A stretch of DNA of 64,000 nt from Halogeometricum rufum (GTDB lineage Archaea > Halobacteriota > Halobacteria > Halobacteriales > Haloferacaceae), in assembly GCF_900112175.1 (NCBI RefSeq), contig NZ_FOYT01000001.1, positions 682,001-746,000 on the forward strand, written 5' to 3'. The notes beneath the pieces were generated by a model. The model did no database searches and was not told where the DNA came from. It saw only the letters and a program-made list of their open reading frames with translations. Numbering within the stretch: the first letter of the stretch is position 1; each line of letters starts with the position of its first letter. Below, piece after piece: positions 1-10,059 of this stretch. The translations under genes were made by a program, and so were the position numbers.

Positions 1-2145
1 TCCATCAACCTTGGGGTCCTGAAACTCGTAGTAATTGCTACTGTGGAAATACTCTGCGAGTCGGTGGATCTGTTCTTCATAGTGGTTATACTCCTCTTCG
101 AGTCCGGGATTCGCTTTGGATACCTTGTCTATCTCTTCTTCTTGCTCACTCGGTAGTAGCGTTCTGAATGACTCAATCCGGTCCGCGTAGAACTCGTCAC
201 GAGTCGGACGAATCCGGTCCCACGGCGGATTACCGATGATCACGTCGAACCAGCCTTCTTGATAGACCTTTGCGAACTCGACCACCCAGTGGAATGGGTT
301 GTAATCATTGACTTCTTCCTGAGTAACCTCCTCAAGCCCAGCCTGCTCAAATTCGTTCTTGACTCGTTCGTTGAGGTCATCACGCGCAGTATTCATCTTA
401 TTTTCAACTTCCTCGCGAAGTTCAACTGCACGCGCCCCTGACGCGGCTTCTTGATCTTCGATGAGGTCTGCGACTTCGTCGATGTAGCTCTCAACGGTAT
501 TTTCCCCGAAGTCATCCAGCGTGGTATTATCGTCGAGAACGCTTTCTTCGTCGGTGATGAACCCAATCAAGGAGTTTCCGTCTCTGATGTTGAAATCGAT
601 ATTCGGTAGTGGTTCTACGCGATCGGGGTCATTCTCAATTTGTGCCACCATCGACAACCACAGTCGGAGTTTACAGATCTGTACAGCTCCGTCGTCGATG
701 TCAACACCATAAAGATTGTTCTGGATAATCAGTCGCTTGGCAGTGAGCTCCTCCTGATCTGGGTCAAGCTGGACTGCAGTTTTGAGCGGTGACTCTTGGT
801 CATATTCGTCGGCCGTGTGAGTCCGCTTGAGCGTCCGAATAGATCGGAGATATAGTTTGAGTAGAACCTCTTCGGCGGCAAGGAGGAAGGCCCCACTTCC
901 CACTGCAGGATCCAGAACCGCGGTCTCGAGAAGGACGTCTTTGTAGAACGTCTCTACGTCCCGATTGAGGGAGAAGACTTGCTCGAGCGAATCGTATTGC
1001 TGTGTAACCGATGAGTGTTCATTGAGTTCGTCAATTAGATATGGCCGAATCGACCGCTGGGCCATATACTCGGTGATTTCTTCGGGGGTGTAGTAGGCTC
1101 CCAGTTCCTTTTGATTGACTGTCTGTTCGAAGATATGCCCCAAGATCTCCGGTGAGAGGTATTTTGGTTCGACAATATCGAGTCGCTCGTCGACGTTCCA
1201 ATTCCACTCGTCGAGGAAACTCAATATCCTGCGGTAATTGTCATTCCGCTCTTCACTTGTCCGACCGAGTCGGATTCGTGGATTCTTGTTTTCGACGGTG
1301 GATTTTGCGAACAACCCGCCGTTCAGGTATGGAAGGTTGTCATCAGAGATGAATGAGGTGTCGATCTCACTATCTCCGTCAGCACCTTGGTCTTCTTCGG
1401 CGAGGACTTTGAAAAAGAGCGGCTCGTAGAATGCTGAGTAAACGTCGTTCTTTTCTTCGGCTGCATCATCGTGCTTCTCAAGGAGATAATCGGAGTTTCC
1501 GTTGAGCAGGCCCTTCTCCTGGATGAAATGGAGGAAGATGAGCCTGTTAAATAGTGTCTGGACATACCGGGCTTTCGCCTGGCCAGGTTTGTCCACATCT
1601 GATGACAGACCGATGACTTCGCCGATTAGCTCCGTTCTGTGAGTCTCGAATTCGTCATAGAATCGCTTGACAACCTCACGTGTGTCGTAGAGATTCTGAA
1701 TAGATGTAACGTCATCTGCTTTTAAATCGTTCAGCTTGTCCAGGACAGTATACTTCCGCCCATCTCCCGTGAACTGCTGCTTTTTGAATGAATATCGCTG
1801 ATAGGTGGTCTCGGTTCGTTCGCCAAACGATGGCTTTCGCGTGACAAACGTATATTGTTCGAAGTCATCAATGACAAAACAGGTCCGTTTGTTGTTGTCC
1901 AGAACACCCCGATAATCCATCGGTGACTTCCCCTCCTCGGCCAGAATGATTAGTATGAATTGACTCTCAGAGAGTTTTAGAACACGAAACGATGCCTCCT
2001 CCAGCGTTTCTTCGTCGCTGGCACTAAGCTGGTTGGAGATATCGACCTCTTCTAGCCCTCGATAACCAAACGTGTCTACAACATCATCCAACGTTTCCCA
2101 CTCCGAGATATCACGTGCAGTGATATTTTGGAAGACCGTATCCAT
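1..2145 (-). CDS. Eco57I/YeeA-type adenine-specific DNA methyltransferase, 3' end cut by window edge
   Basis: Predicted N6-adenine DNA methyltransferase of the large Eco57I/COG1002 class, modifying DNA within a restriction-like system. The frame stays open from an ATG at 2145 to the window edge, giving about 715 residues; the C-terminal target-recognition part lies outside. Visible motifs are SAM-binding DPAVGSGAF near residue 412, YGVDIDDGAV near 477 and catalytic NPPW near 637. It is clearly homologous along its visible length to the methyltransferase at 6125-9682 (shared SFGE, VLDKLN, YDTREVVK, YYTP-EIT blocks), so the two are paralogues. A TATA-like box 24-33 bases upstream fits a leaderless transcript starting at this ATG. 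The 124-base gap to the helicase gene suggests separate transcription. Base composition is more AT-rich than the helicase, consistent with recent acquisition. Family assignment is firm; recognition sequence is unknown. Confidence 0.9.
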   Translation of the reverse strand, partial: MDTVFQNITARDISEWETLDDVVDTFGYRGLEEVDISNQLSASDEETLEEASFRVLKLSESQFILIILAEEGKSPMDYRGVLDNNKRTCFVIDDFEQYTFVTRKPSFGERTETTYQRYSFKKQQFTGDGRKYTVLDKLNDLKADDVTSIQNLYDTREVVKRFYDEFETHRTELIGEVIGLSSDVDKPGQAKARYVQTLFNRLIFLHFIQEKGLLNGNSDYLLEKHDDAAEEKNDVYSAFYEPLFFKVLAEEDQGADGDSEIDTSFISDDNLPYLNGGLFAKSTVENKNPRIRLGRTSEERNDNYRRILSFLDEWNWNVDERLDIVEPKYLSPEILGHIFEQTVNQKELGAYYTPEEITEYMAQRSIRPYLIDELNEHSSVTQQYDSLEQVFSLNRDVETFYKDVLLETAVLDPAVGSGAFLLAAEEVLLKLYLRSIRTLKRTHTADEYDQESPLKTAVQLDPDQEELTAKRLIIQNNLYGVDIDDGAVQICKLRLWLSMVAQIENDPDRVEPLPNIDFNIRDGNSLIGFITDEESVLDDNTTLDDFGENTVESYIDEVADLIEDQEAASGARAVELREEVENKMNTARDDLNERVKNEFEQAGLEEVTQEEVNDYNPFHWVVEFAKVYQEGWFDVIIGNPPWDRIRPTRDEFYADRIESFRTLLPSEQEEEIDKVSKANPGLEEEYNHYEEQIHRLAEYFHSSNYYEFQDPKVDG

Positions 2146-2168
2146 TGGTCACTTCTCGGACACGACCC

Positions 2169-2178
2169 TATATAAAAT
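2169..2178 (-). promoter_or_regulatory. TATA-like box of the left methyltransferase
   Basis: Read on the minus strand the site is ATTTTATATA, centred about 28 bases before the ATG at 2145. This is the spacing of haloarchaeal TATA boxes for leaderless genes. Inferred from sequence and position only. Confidence 0.55.
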
Positions 2179-2269
2179 CATGCCACTAACTCTGTGGCTT
2201 TTCGCAGACGGTTCTATCTCGATAGAGTGACGAACATATCCGAAGCTGGACAGTATCTATGTGTTACAC

Positions 2270-5200
2270 TCACCGTGCCGTCACGATCCCCCAACAGAAA
2301 ATACCTGCTGCAGCTGAGCTCGCACCAGCCAAGGTCGACTGAAAGTCTGGATTCTCCTCAATGAACTCCTCCAGGAAATTGTGCAACTCCGCTAAGAATG
2401 CCTCCGTCTCCCAATCAGTCAGTGCCTTCCCTTCAATCCGGAAGCGCTGACGGAGTTCGTAGTCCTCGTCGGTATTGGCCAACAGGACTCCATTCAGCCG
2501 CTCGTGCAACTGTTCGGCCCACTCGCCGACTTCGGTCGGATCTCCGCCGGGCCCTGTCACTACCTCGGTGTTATTCATCAACCGAAGTTCGAGGTACTGC
2601 AGGAGTTTCTCTTGCTCGACAGAGATTTTGTCCCCTTGTTTGAACGCGCCGCCAACCTGTCCGGCCTGGATTTCTTCCAATCGGCCCTCCAGCTCGTCAT
2701 CGATCCGCTCTTTCAACGACTGGATGTCTCCGGACCCGAGGTCAACTCCCACCGACTGTGTCTCTGGTGCAATCCCTAACCGCCGGACCTTCGCCACTTC
2801 CTCTACATCATCTTGCCCCGTCGCGTGATACAATGCCCGTCGCGTCCGTCCTAACGGCGGCGAACTTCCATCATCGAACCACAGATGTGCTAATCCAAAC
2901 ACACCCGGGTTGACTGTCTCCGGCGAGTTTTGGTACACCGTGTACAGCGGGTCGCGCTCCTGGGGCGGGGTATCGAAGTAATCCACGGCGAAATCGAAGT
3001 CTTCGGGCTCCAGGTCATACGTCTCCACCAGCTGCCGGCGCAGTTCCAATCGCTCCAACGCAGCACGCTCGTCACTGCCGGCATTCCGAAGCAGCGGGTT
3101 CGTACTTACGTCGTCGAGTTCATTGTAGTCCTCGACGGACCGCGTCCGCTCAAGCGACTCGCCGATCTCTTCGACTTCGATTTCCCCGATCGTTTTCTCA
3201 GTTTCAATCCCGGCTTTCTCTAGGGCAGCGTTCTCGTTGGGGTCGAGGATGTTGTTCTCTTTTCCGACGATGAGTGCGATGTCGCTGATCTTGGCCTGCA
3301 ACCGTTCCAGCAGTTTGATCGCCGCCTCGATATCTCCGTCCGGGAAGAAGTTGTGGACGAACTTGTCGTCGGTATTCCCAATGCGGTCAATCCGACCAAC
3401 GCGCTGGACGATCCGCATGGGATTCCACGGCAGGTCGTAGTTCACCACGACTTGGACGTCTTGGAGATTCACACCCTCACTCAGCGTGTCCGTAGCGACT
3501 ACGTACTGGAGCTCGGATTCACCAGACTCGGCCAGCGTTCGCTGGTAACCCGACGCCTCCGGTGCGAATCGCTTGATGACCTCCTGTTTGTTGTCGTCGC
3601 CACCTTTCACCACAGCGCTGTTGGCGTCGGTGACGCGGCTGCTCTTGCGCCGGAGTGACTCATAGACGTAATCGGCGGTCGCCCGGTACTGCGTGAAGAT
3701 GAGGATCTTCTTGTCGTGCTTTTCGATGACCTCGCACAGTTCGTCGATCTTTGGGTCGCGGAAACGCTGGAGGCGGAAAACTTCCTCGTAGAACTCCTTC
3801 GTCTCCTTGATGACGCCCTCCGGATCGCGGGCGGGGTAGATACGCGGATTGATTTCATCTTCGGGCACATCGGGGATCCCCGCCAAGCCGTTTTGTCCGA
3901 GCCACTGGTTGACCCCAACGGAGAGGTCGCTCAATCGGCCAGGCTCCTCGCTGATTTGACTTATGAAAATAGCGAGGAAATACGCCAACAGCGTGATGTC
4001 TTCACGGACATACCGCACCACGTCACCGATCGTCGCATCCTCGAGCTCGTCACTCGATCCATCCGAACGGATCGCGCCGGTGTCAAACCCGAATTCCTCG
4101 AGCGTCTCTTCGATTTGGTTCGCTTCCCGTTCGCTCCCGACGAACTCGGCTAGCGTTACAGGTGCCTCCTCGTCGCTATCTAAGCCCACCTGCAGGGCCC
4201 GTAAGCGCTCGATGTGTTCGTCAGAGGGCAACTCCTCCAATGCACGCAGCAACGCCGTCTCACTGTCGTACAGCGTCTTGATCGACTGGACGAACGCGTA
4301 CGTCGATGACTCAAGCCGCTTGAGGAGATTTAGCTTGAACAGCGCTTTCAGCGTCCCACCGGACTGGGGATTGCGCACCGTAATATGGGGGAGGTGCAGC
4401 GCGTCGATCACTTCCGGGAGATTATCGTAGACCGGCCGATAGGCCCCCGGGAGTTGGTACTCCTCGCGGGTCACCTTCGGCGGCTTGAAACTCATATCGA
4501 TGTCGTCACTCTCGATGATGCTGTCTTTCACGTGCTTGCGCGACCGCAGCACCATGATTTCGTTGAGGATCTTCGAGATCTCCTCGGAACGATCTTGCAG
4601 CTGGTCGTTGATCTTTGCGAGGCGCTCATCGGAGGCCTCTTGCTTTCCGGAGACGATCTCCTTGCGATCTTCGGACTGCTGGACATACTCATCAAAGGCG
4701 TTGAAATCGAGATTCGCCTTGTTCCGGAGTTCGTTCTCGTCGGTGAACAGGCTGATGAGGTTTTGGAGGTCCCGGGCGGAGTTGTTGATCGGCGTCGCGG
4801 TCAGCATAATCATCGTCTTCCCGCGCAACTCGCGGATGTTGGCGTGGCGTCGTGTCCCTTTGTAGTCGTCCTCGTCGTCGGGGCTGGGAGCCCACTTGCC
4901 GTGGTTGCGGAAGCGGTGTGCCTCGTCGATAAGCACCACATCCCACTGCTGCTTGAATTCCTGCAGCGTCTCGTAGGTGAGGTTCTGGAACTTGCTGATG
5001 CTCATGATGTCGAGGTGGGTCCCGTCAACGTCGAGATTGAAGAACGGGTTCCCATCCTCGTCAGTGGCGTCCTGCAACAGGTCTGACCACTGGTCGGTCA
5101 GGTTCGCGGGGACGATCAATAGACACCGCTCGTTGTTCAGCCGATAGTCTCGGAGCAGTTCACCCCCTATGAACGACTTCCCCAGTCCAACTGAGTCGGA

Positions 5201-6049
5201 GACGATACAGCCATTGTAGTTCCCGAGCTTCTCGCGAGCACTTTCGTAGCCTACCGCTTGGAAGTGGTATAGGGGGCTGTCGAGGCGTTCGTCGATATTC
5301 CCCCCGAGGGCGTCGTAGGCGACCAGCTTGTACAGCTCGAACGGCTCGATCTCCGTGCCGAACGTCTCCGATTCGCCACCGTTAGATGCTTTCCAATCCT
5401 GGTAGTTGTCGTTCTGCTGGATGACGTCGATAATATCGAGACTGAACTCCTCGGAGTTGGCCCACTGACTATCGTACCACTCGTCGAACGCCGCGACGTC
5501 GTCTGACTCTTCGGTGGTGAGGTTCAGTTCGATGTTACGTGTGTGACCCGAATGCGTGAAGTTCGATGACCCGACGACGGCAGCGGGCTCGTCGGTCGCG
5601 GGATAGCCGTCTTCGGTTCGAGCGGCGGTGTGGAAGCTCGCGCCCTTCGCATGGAAATAGCCGTCATCGGTGAGGCGAACGCGAACGTCGACGACGCCTT
5701 GTTCGATATACTCGCGGAGTTGATCGACCTGTTCCAGTTGCGCGCTGTTGAGCACAGAAATATCCTCATCTAAGCGCTTTCGGAACGTCTCCCGGAGGGT
5801 CATCCCCTCATCAATCTCATCGGCGGTACGTCGGTCCGTTTCATTCCCCATGAGGATCCTGAGAGGTGCTTGTTCGTCCTCGTTGGTTCCGTGGAGGTGG
5901 TTAAGTGACTCGTCGACGAGGTCGAATCCAGAGAGATAGAAATAGCCGGTGGCGATGCGGATCTCCTGACTTTCAGGGACGAGCGAGTCGAACGTGTCTG
6001 CGAGCGTCTGGCCGCGATTATCGATTAAGCGTTCGAGGTCACCGGGCAT
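2270..6049 (-). CDS. PLD-nuclease/SNF2-family helicase fusion protein
   Basis: A 1259-residue protein joining an N-terminal phospholipase-D/HKD nuclease-like domain (about 1-210) to a SNF2-type superfamily 2 ATPase. The PLD part shows FHAKGASF near residue 133 and the GSSNFTHSG block. Helicase motifs are GLGKS (Walker A, near 288), DEAH near 373, LTATPINNS, and the C-lobe block QRVGRIDRIGN near 888. This architecture is known for HKD-Snf2 helicases found beside restriction-type methyltransferases. The protein probably translocates on DNA and may cut it; only one clear HKD motif is visible, so nuclease activity is inferred. The long C-terminal region (about 900-1259) has no domain I recognise. 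It lies between two paralogous methyltransferases in the same orientation, 75 bases downstream of one and 124 bases upstream of the other. It resembles DISARM DrmD in being a SNF2 helicase beside a methylase, but no drmA, drmB or drmC is visible. Confidence 0.9.
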   Translation of the reverse strand: MPGDLERLIDNRGQTLADTFDSLVPESQEIRIATGYFYLSGFDLVDESLNHLHGTNEDEQAPLRILMGNETDRRTADEIDEGMTLRETFRKRLDEDISVLNSAQLEQVDQLREYIEQGVVDVRVRLTDDGYFHAKGASFHTAARTEDGYPATDEPAAVVGSSNFTHSGHTRNIELNLTTEESDDVAAFDEWYDSQWANSEEFSLDIIDVIQQNDNYQDWKASNGGESETFGTEIEPFELYKLVAYDALGGNIDERLDSPLYHFQAVGYESAREKLGNYNGCIVSDSVGLGKSFIGGELLRDYRLNNERCLLIVPANLTDQWSDLLQDATDEDGNPFFNLDVDGTHLDIMSISKFQNLTYETLQEFKQQWDVVLIDEAHRFRNHGKWAPSPDDEDDYKGTRRHANIRELRGKTMIMLTATPINNSARDLQNLISLFTDENELRNKANLDFNAFDEYVQQSEDRKEIVSGKQEASDERLAKINDQLQDRSEEISKILNEIMVLRSRKHVKDSIIESDDIDMSFKPPKVTREEYQLPGAYRPVYDNLPEVIDALHLPHITVRNPQSGGTLKALFKLNLLKRLESSTYAFVQSIKTLYDSETALLRALEELPSDEHIERLRALQVGLDSDEEAPVTLAEFVGSEREANQIEETLEEFGFDTGAIRSDGSSDELEDATIGDVVRYVREDITLLAYFLAIFISQISEEPGRLSDLSVGVNQWLGQNGLAGIPDVPEDEINPRIYPARDPEGVIKETKEFYEEVFRLQRFRDPKIDELCEVIEKHDKKILIFTQYRATADYVYESLRRKSSRVTDANSAVVKGGDDNKQEVIKRFAPEASGYQRTLAESGESELQYVVATDTLSEGVNLQDVQVVVNYDLPWNPMRIVQRVGRIDRIGNTDDKFVHNFFPDGDIEAAIKLLERLQAKISDIALIVGKENNILDPNENAALEKAGIETEKTIGEIEVEEIGESLERTRSVEDYNELDDVSTNPLLRNAGSDERAALERLELRRQLVETYDLEPEDFDFAVDYFDTPPQERDPLYTVYQNSPETVNPGVFGLAHLWFDDGSSPPLGRTRRALYHATGQDDVEEVAKVRRLGIAPETQSVGVDLGSGDIQSLKERIDDELEGRLEEIQAGQVGGAFKQGDKISVEQEKLLQYLELRLMNNTEVVTGPGGDPTEVGEWAEQLHERLNGVLLANTDEDYELRQRFRIEGKALTDWETEAFLAELHNFLEEFIEENPDFQSTLAGASSAAAGIFCWGIVTAR

Positions 6050-6124
6050 TGGTCTTCTCTGTTACTACCATCCCCTAAGTATGTATGCAGTCGGCCGTCG
6101 GAGGGGATGTCTGGACAGGCCAAG

Positions 6125-9100
6125 TTACGCAAGTTCGTGATACTGCTCGCTGACCATCTCGAGATACTCGTGATCCATCAGCCGTGGGCCGTCGACGAGA
6201 TGGAAGTCGTCGAGGACGAACTGCATCTCCTCGGGGGCCAGTCCGTAGGCGTGGAACGCGGCGGCGTCGATCTCGGCCCGGAGTTGCCGGCGCTCGTCCT
6301 CGTTGGTCACCGGGTCGACGCCGCCCAGTCGCTCGCGCATCTCCTCGAAGGCGTCGCCGTAGCAGTTGAGCTGTGCAGCGCGCGTCCAGATGAACTCGAA
6401 CCACTCATCTCCATGGGTGATCCTAGGCATCTGGGATTCCACGAGCTTGTACATCACAATATGCGAATCAACTTTTGTTCGCATCATAAAATCGAATGGA
6501 ATGCTGTTCAGTAACCCCAATACCGCGAAGAGTTCCTCGTCAGAGAATACACGCTCGTAGACGTTGTGAATAGGATTCTGTGATAGGTCTTTATCGCTTG
6601 GTGAGATATCGAGTGGACGGATTGTATGGAGAGTATGAACGCACATTGTGTCTCGTGGAACGACACTTGCAATAACTGTCCGTTCATCAGTAGCTCTGGC
6701 AACCTCACGCATCACGATCCGGTATTCCGAACTGTCGGGAACGACGTCTTCAGCAGAGAGTCCTTCGCCTCGCTGATCTTCAAGTAGGTCATTGACAAAC
6801 TTCTTCTGCGATTTACTGGTTTTTTCACCTTCAAGTTCATAGTAGAGGGCTCGTTTCAGGTTCCGCAGATCCTTCGATTTGACTCTGGCTCTTGCACCAA
6901 TGGATTCATCGTCAGAATTGAGCCCCCACAAAGACACATCATCGAGGTTGGAGAATTCGTTATTATAGGCGAACTGCCAGACGTTCTTTCCTTCTATGAT
7001 TGGATAATCTCCCTTCTTGGCATCTTCGACGAACAGATCAGAATCCTTCGATCGGTGAAGCTCTGAATATGGTTCTATTTTCCATACCCCGTCGATTTCC
7101 TCGCTGACGGACGGAAAGTCCAGGATACTACTAAGCGTGTCAACTTCGGCTTGGCTACGGATATACGGGAAGATAGCCGCTTCAGAAGAAAATCTTCTAA
7201 GCACGTGTCGCGGAATGTCCGCTGCAGCCTCAGGCATTGTTTCAAGTACGCCTACGTCCGTCTGGTAGAATATCCCCTTGACGCTCTCTGTTTCTCCCGA
7301 GTTCTTGTAGGTTATTATCGAGAATTTGTATCGGCTATCAACATCTGAGAATATTCCCTTATTTTCGAATCCAATGATCGAGTCAACAGATGTCTCCTCA
7401 AGGAGGTGTACTCGCAGGTCCTTTTGAGTTGCTCCATTTGTGATCGCTCCCGGAAGGATCTGTGAAACGTAGCCGTGGTTGGGGGCTAGACTAAAGACGC
7501 GCTCAAGAAATAATGCCGAAAGATCATTTTGGTTGTTCCCGACAGTCTTCCCTCCAATTTTGGGCCGCTGGAGTTGATAATCTGTACTTGCATTGAATAT
7601 ATCCGCCCGCAAGTGCATCCGGTCTCTGAACTGTTCCCAGGCTTGGGAGATTTCAGACTCTTCCAAGAGTTCTTCCTGTTTTTCGTCTTTCTCATTTGGT
7701 GGACGAGTTCTAAAGACCTCATCATATTTTGAGAAGAAGTCGTCTCTGTCAGGACTGAGAACATCCCACGGGGGGTTTCCGATAATAACATCAAATCCGT
7801 TATCAGCCATCGCTTCTGGGAATTCGACTACCCAGTGGAAACAATCGAATTCTTGTAACATCTCAGCTGTAACTTCCTTTACTCCTGCACCTCGGAGGCG
7901 TTTTGCCAGGTCTTCATCTAGTTCGCTTCTGTACCGAGTCATTCGCTGCTCAGCAATACGCCGCCAATTGGCAGCGTCCGAACTGGTGGTAGCGGACCGG
8001 TGATTATTGACTGCCTCAATTATTTCGTCGAATTTTTGTAGTACAGTGTAATCTCCGAGTGTCGTCTCTCCGTCTGAAGATGCTGGTAATTCGTCTGTGA
8101 ACCCCAACAAAGAGTTCCCCTGCCGAATGTTGAAATCGATATTTGGCAGCGGCTCTACTTCATCGGGATCGTTCTCGATATCGGCAACCATCGACAACCA
8201 TAGTCGAAGCTTACAGATCTCAACAGCACCGTCGTCGATATCCACCCCGTACAGATTGTTCAGAACGATCTCCCGCTTGGCGTACAGCGTCTTGCTCCCA
8301 GAGTCTTCCACCTCCTCTAGCGCCTCCTCGATAGCAGGCGTGCGCTCGAACGCCGGCAGCGCCTCGAAGTACTCTAAACAGCTCAGATAGATATCTAAGA
8401 GTACGTCCTGGGCCGCAAGGAGAAAGGCCCCACTCCCGACCGCAGGGTCGATGACACGCCCTTCCTGGAGATGCTCGAAATACAGCGTCTCGATGTGCTC
8501 ACGCTGAATCGAATCTATCGCCCCGATTTGTGCGACGGCGCCCCCATCAGCGATCGCCACATCTGTCCCTCCATCACTTTCGCTGCCCAGCCCGAACAGC
8601 TCGTCAATAGACTCGTAGGACGATCCAACGTCCTCGTTCAATTGGTCAAGGAGATATGGATGAATCGTCTCCCGTGCCATGTAGTCGGTGATCTCAGCGG
8701 GCGTGTAGTACGCCCCCATCTCCTTTTGATTGACAGTCTGCTCGAAGATGTGGCCGAGGATCTCCGGCGAGAGGTTCTTCGGCTCGACGATGTCGAGGCG
8801 CTCGTCGACGTGCCAGTTCCATCCGTCGAGGAACTCTAGAATCCCACCGAATAGTTCGTTTGTCTCTTCTGTGGTCTCGCCAAGTGTCACTTCCGGGAAC
8901 TCCTCCTCGATAGGAGTCGTTGAGAACAGCCCGCCATTGAGGTACGGCACCGTGCCGAAGCCTTCGGCCTGCTTGTTGTCCGCCAGCACCTCGAAGAAGA
9001 GCGGGTTGAAAAACTCCTCGTACACGTCCTCCCCCTCGTCGACGTACTCGGTGTGCTTCTCAAGGAGGTAGTCCGTGTTGAAGTTGAGGAGGTTCTTCTT

Positions 9101-9682
9101 CTGAATGAAATACAAGAAGATGAGACGGTCCATCAGCACTTGCACGTAGCGCTGTTTCGCGTCACCACGGTCGTCAGGAATCCCCGCAACTTCCGTCACC
9201 AGGTCCGTCTGCAGCGACTCGAACTCGGTGTAGAACTCTTTGACGACTTCTCGGGTGTCGTACAACGCTTGGACTGACTGTCCGTCGCCGTACTCGATCT
9301 CGTTGAGTTTGTCCAGCACCGAGAAGCGACTCCCACCGTCTTCAAAGGCACTCCGGTCGAATGAGAACTGTTGGTAGGTGATCCGGCCGGCTTCCCCGAA
9401 TGAACGTCGCCGCGAAATGAAGGTGAATTCCTCGAACTCGTTGGTCGAAACGAGGTTCGTATGCCGACGGTAAGTCATTCGGTTCGTGAACGACTTTGCT
9501 TCCTGCGTCGGTCCGGCTTCGATGATGGAGACGAACTGATCGTCGTCTAGTTCCATCACCAACTCGTCGTCCTCGCCGAGATCCTCACGAGGGACGAGAC
9601 CCCGCTTCTGGAGAGACGTAGAGATATCCTCAAGCGAGGTCCAGCCTGCAACATCGGCCGCAGTAATCTGCTGGGTATCCAT
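6125..9682 (-). CDS. Eco57I/YeeA-type adenine-specific DNA methyltransferase (full length)
   Basis: A 1185-residue predicted N6-adenine methyltransferase. I chose the ATG at 9682 (MDTQQITAADV) because the paralogue begins MDTVFQNITARD; an in-frame ATG at 9700 would add six residues with no counterpart. Motifs: DPAVGSGAFLLAAQ near 410, NLYGVDIDDGAVEICKLRL near 475, and GNPPWD near 634. The region after about residue 640 would hold target recognition, including the PIIEGKNVWQF block. No nuclease motif is evident, so cutting, if any, must come from partners. Composition changes sharply inside the gene: both ends are GC-rich, while about 6420-8090 (residues 530-1087) is AT-rich like the left paralogue, suggesting the specificity part was exchanged. 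The helicase gene follows 75 bases downstream in the same direction. Confidence 0.92.
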   Translation of the reverse strand: MDTQQITAADVAGWTSLEDISTSLQKRGLVPREDLGEDDELVMELDDDQFVSIIEAGPTQEAKSFTNRMTYRRHTNLVSTNEFEEFTFISRRRSFGEAGRITYQQFSFDRSAFEDGGSRFSVLDKLNEIEYGDGQSVQALYDTREVVKEFYTEFESLQTDLVTEVAGIPDDRGDAKQRYVQVLMDRLIFLYFIQKKNLLNFNTDYLLEKHTEYVDEGEDVYEEFFNPLFFEVLADNKQAEGFGTVPYLNGGLFSTTPIEEEFPEVTLGETTEETNELFGGILEFLDGWNWHVDERLDIVEPKNLSPEILGHIFEQTVNQKEMGAYYTPAEITDYMARETIHPYLLDQLNEDVGSSYESIDELFGLGSESDGGTDVAIADGGAVAQIGAIDSIQREHIETLYFEHLQEGRVIDPAVGSGAFLLAAQDVLLDIYLSCLEYFEALPAFERTPAIEEALEEVEDSGSKTLYAKREIVLNNLYGVDIDDGAVEICKLRLWLSMVADIENDPDEVEPLPNIDFNIRQGNSLLGFTDELPASSDGETTLGDYTVLQKFDEIIEAVNNHRSATTSSDAANWRRIAEQRMTRYRSELDEDLAKRLRGAGVKEVTAEMLQEFDCFHWVVEFPEAMADNGFDVIIGNPPWDVLSPDRDDFFSKYDEVFRTRPPNEKDEKQEELLEESEISQAWEQFRDRMHLRADIFNASTDYQLQRPKIGGKTVGNNQNDLSALFLERVFSLAPNHGYVSQILPGAITNGATQKDLRVHLLEETSVDSIIGFENKGIFSDVDSRYKFSIITYKNSGETESVKGIFYQTDVGVLETMPEAAADIPRHVLRRFSSEAAIFPYIRSQAEVDTLSSILDFPSVSEEIDGVWKIEPYSELHRSKDSDLFVEDAKKGDYPIIEGKNVWQFAYNNEFSNLDDVSLWGLNSDDESIGARARVKSKDLRNLKRALYYELEGEKTSKSQKKFVNDLLEDQRGEGLSAEDVVPDSSEYRIVMREVARATDERTVIASVVPRDTMCVHTLHTIRPLDISPSDKDLSQNPIHNVYERVFSDEELFAVLGLLNSIPFDFMMRTKVDSHIVMYKLVESQMPRITHGDEWFEFIWTRAAQLNCYGDAFEEMRERLGGVDPVTNEDERRQLRAEIDAAAFHAYGLAPEEMQFVLDDFHLVDGPRLMDHEYLEMVSEQYHELA

Positions 9683-9703
9683 ACCCGAGCATCCGGCCAC
9701 CCC

Positions 9704-9895
9704 TTATTGAATGTGTATGTAGGAGGCGACGAGATCGCCTTTGAGCTCCCAGAGGTGTTGGAGCTCTTGGAGAGCGGTTCAGGCTTCTTCATCGCAGTCC
9801 CAAGCGCCAAGATCGTCGACGCACTCGTCGAGATAGTACCTCGAGAAGAGGTCGGAACTGCGGTAGGGCGTGGCTCCGATCGTGACCTGGCTCAT
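9704..9895 (-). pseudogene. Decayed N-terminal fragment of an Eco57I-type restriction/methylase gene
   Basis: From an ATG at 9895 the frame reads MSQVTIGATPYRSSD, then LFSRYYLDE and AWDCDEEA, meets a TGA at 9779-9781, and continues in the same frame as LQELQHLWELKGDLVASY to a TAA at 9704. The pattern (LF..YYL......W..D..A...L..LWE..K.LV) is what I expect at the start of another class of Eco57I restriction-modification proteins. No continuation exists, because the next gene downstream is the intact methyltransferase. I read it as a truncated, stop-containing remnant. The family link is from memory of such N termini. Confidence 0.45.
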
Positions 9896-10059
9896 GCAAT
9901 ACCCCTAGCCGTTACTGAATCGTCAAGAAGGCAGGGGGGTCTTGGGCTTGGACTATCGGGGATGTCCGATTAATTCTGGTTCGACAAACTCCAAGCATAC
10001 TTGTCAGGTATCCTGCTTAGCTGGCCTGCCCGTATGAATCTATTTGTATTTCATCAACT

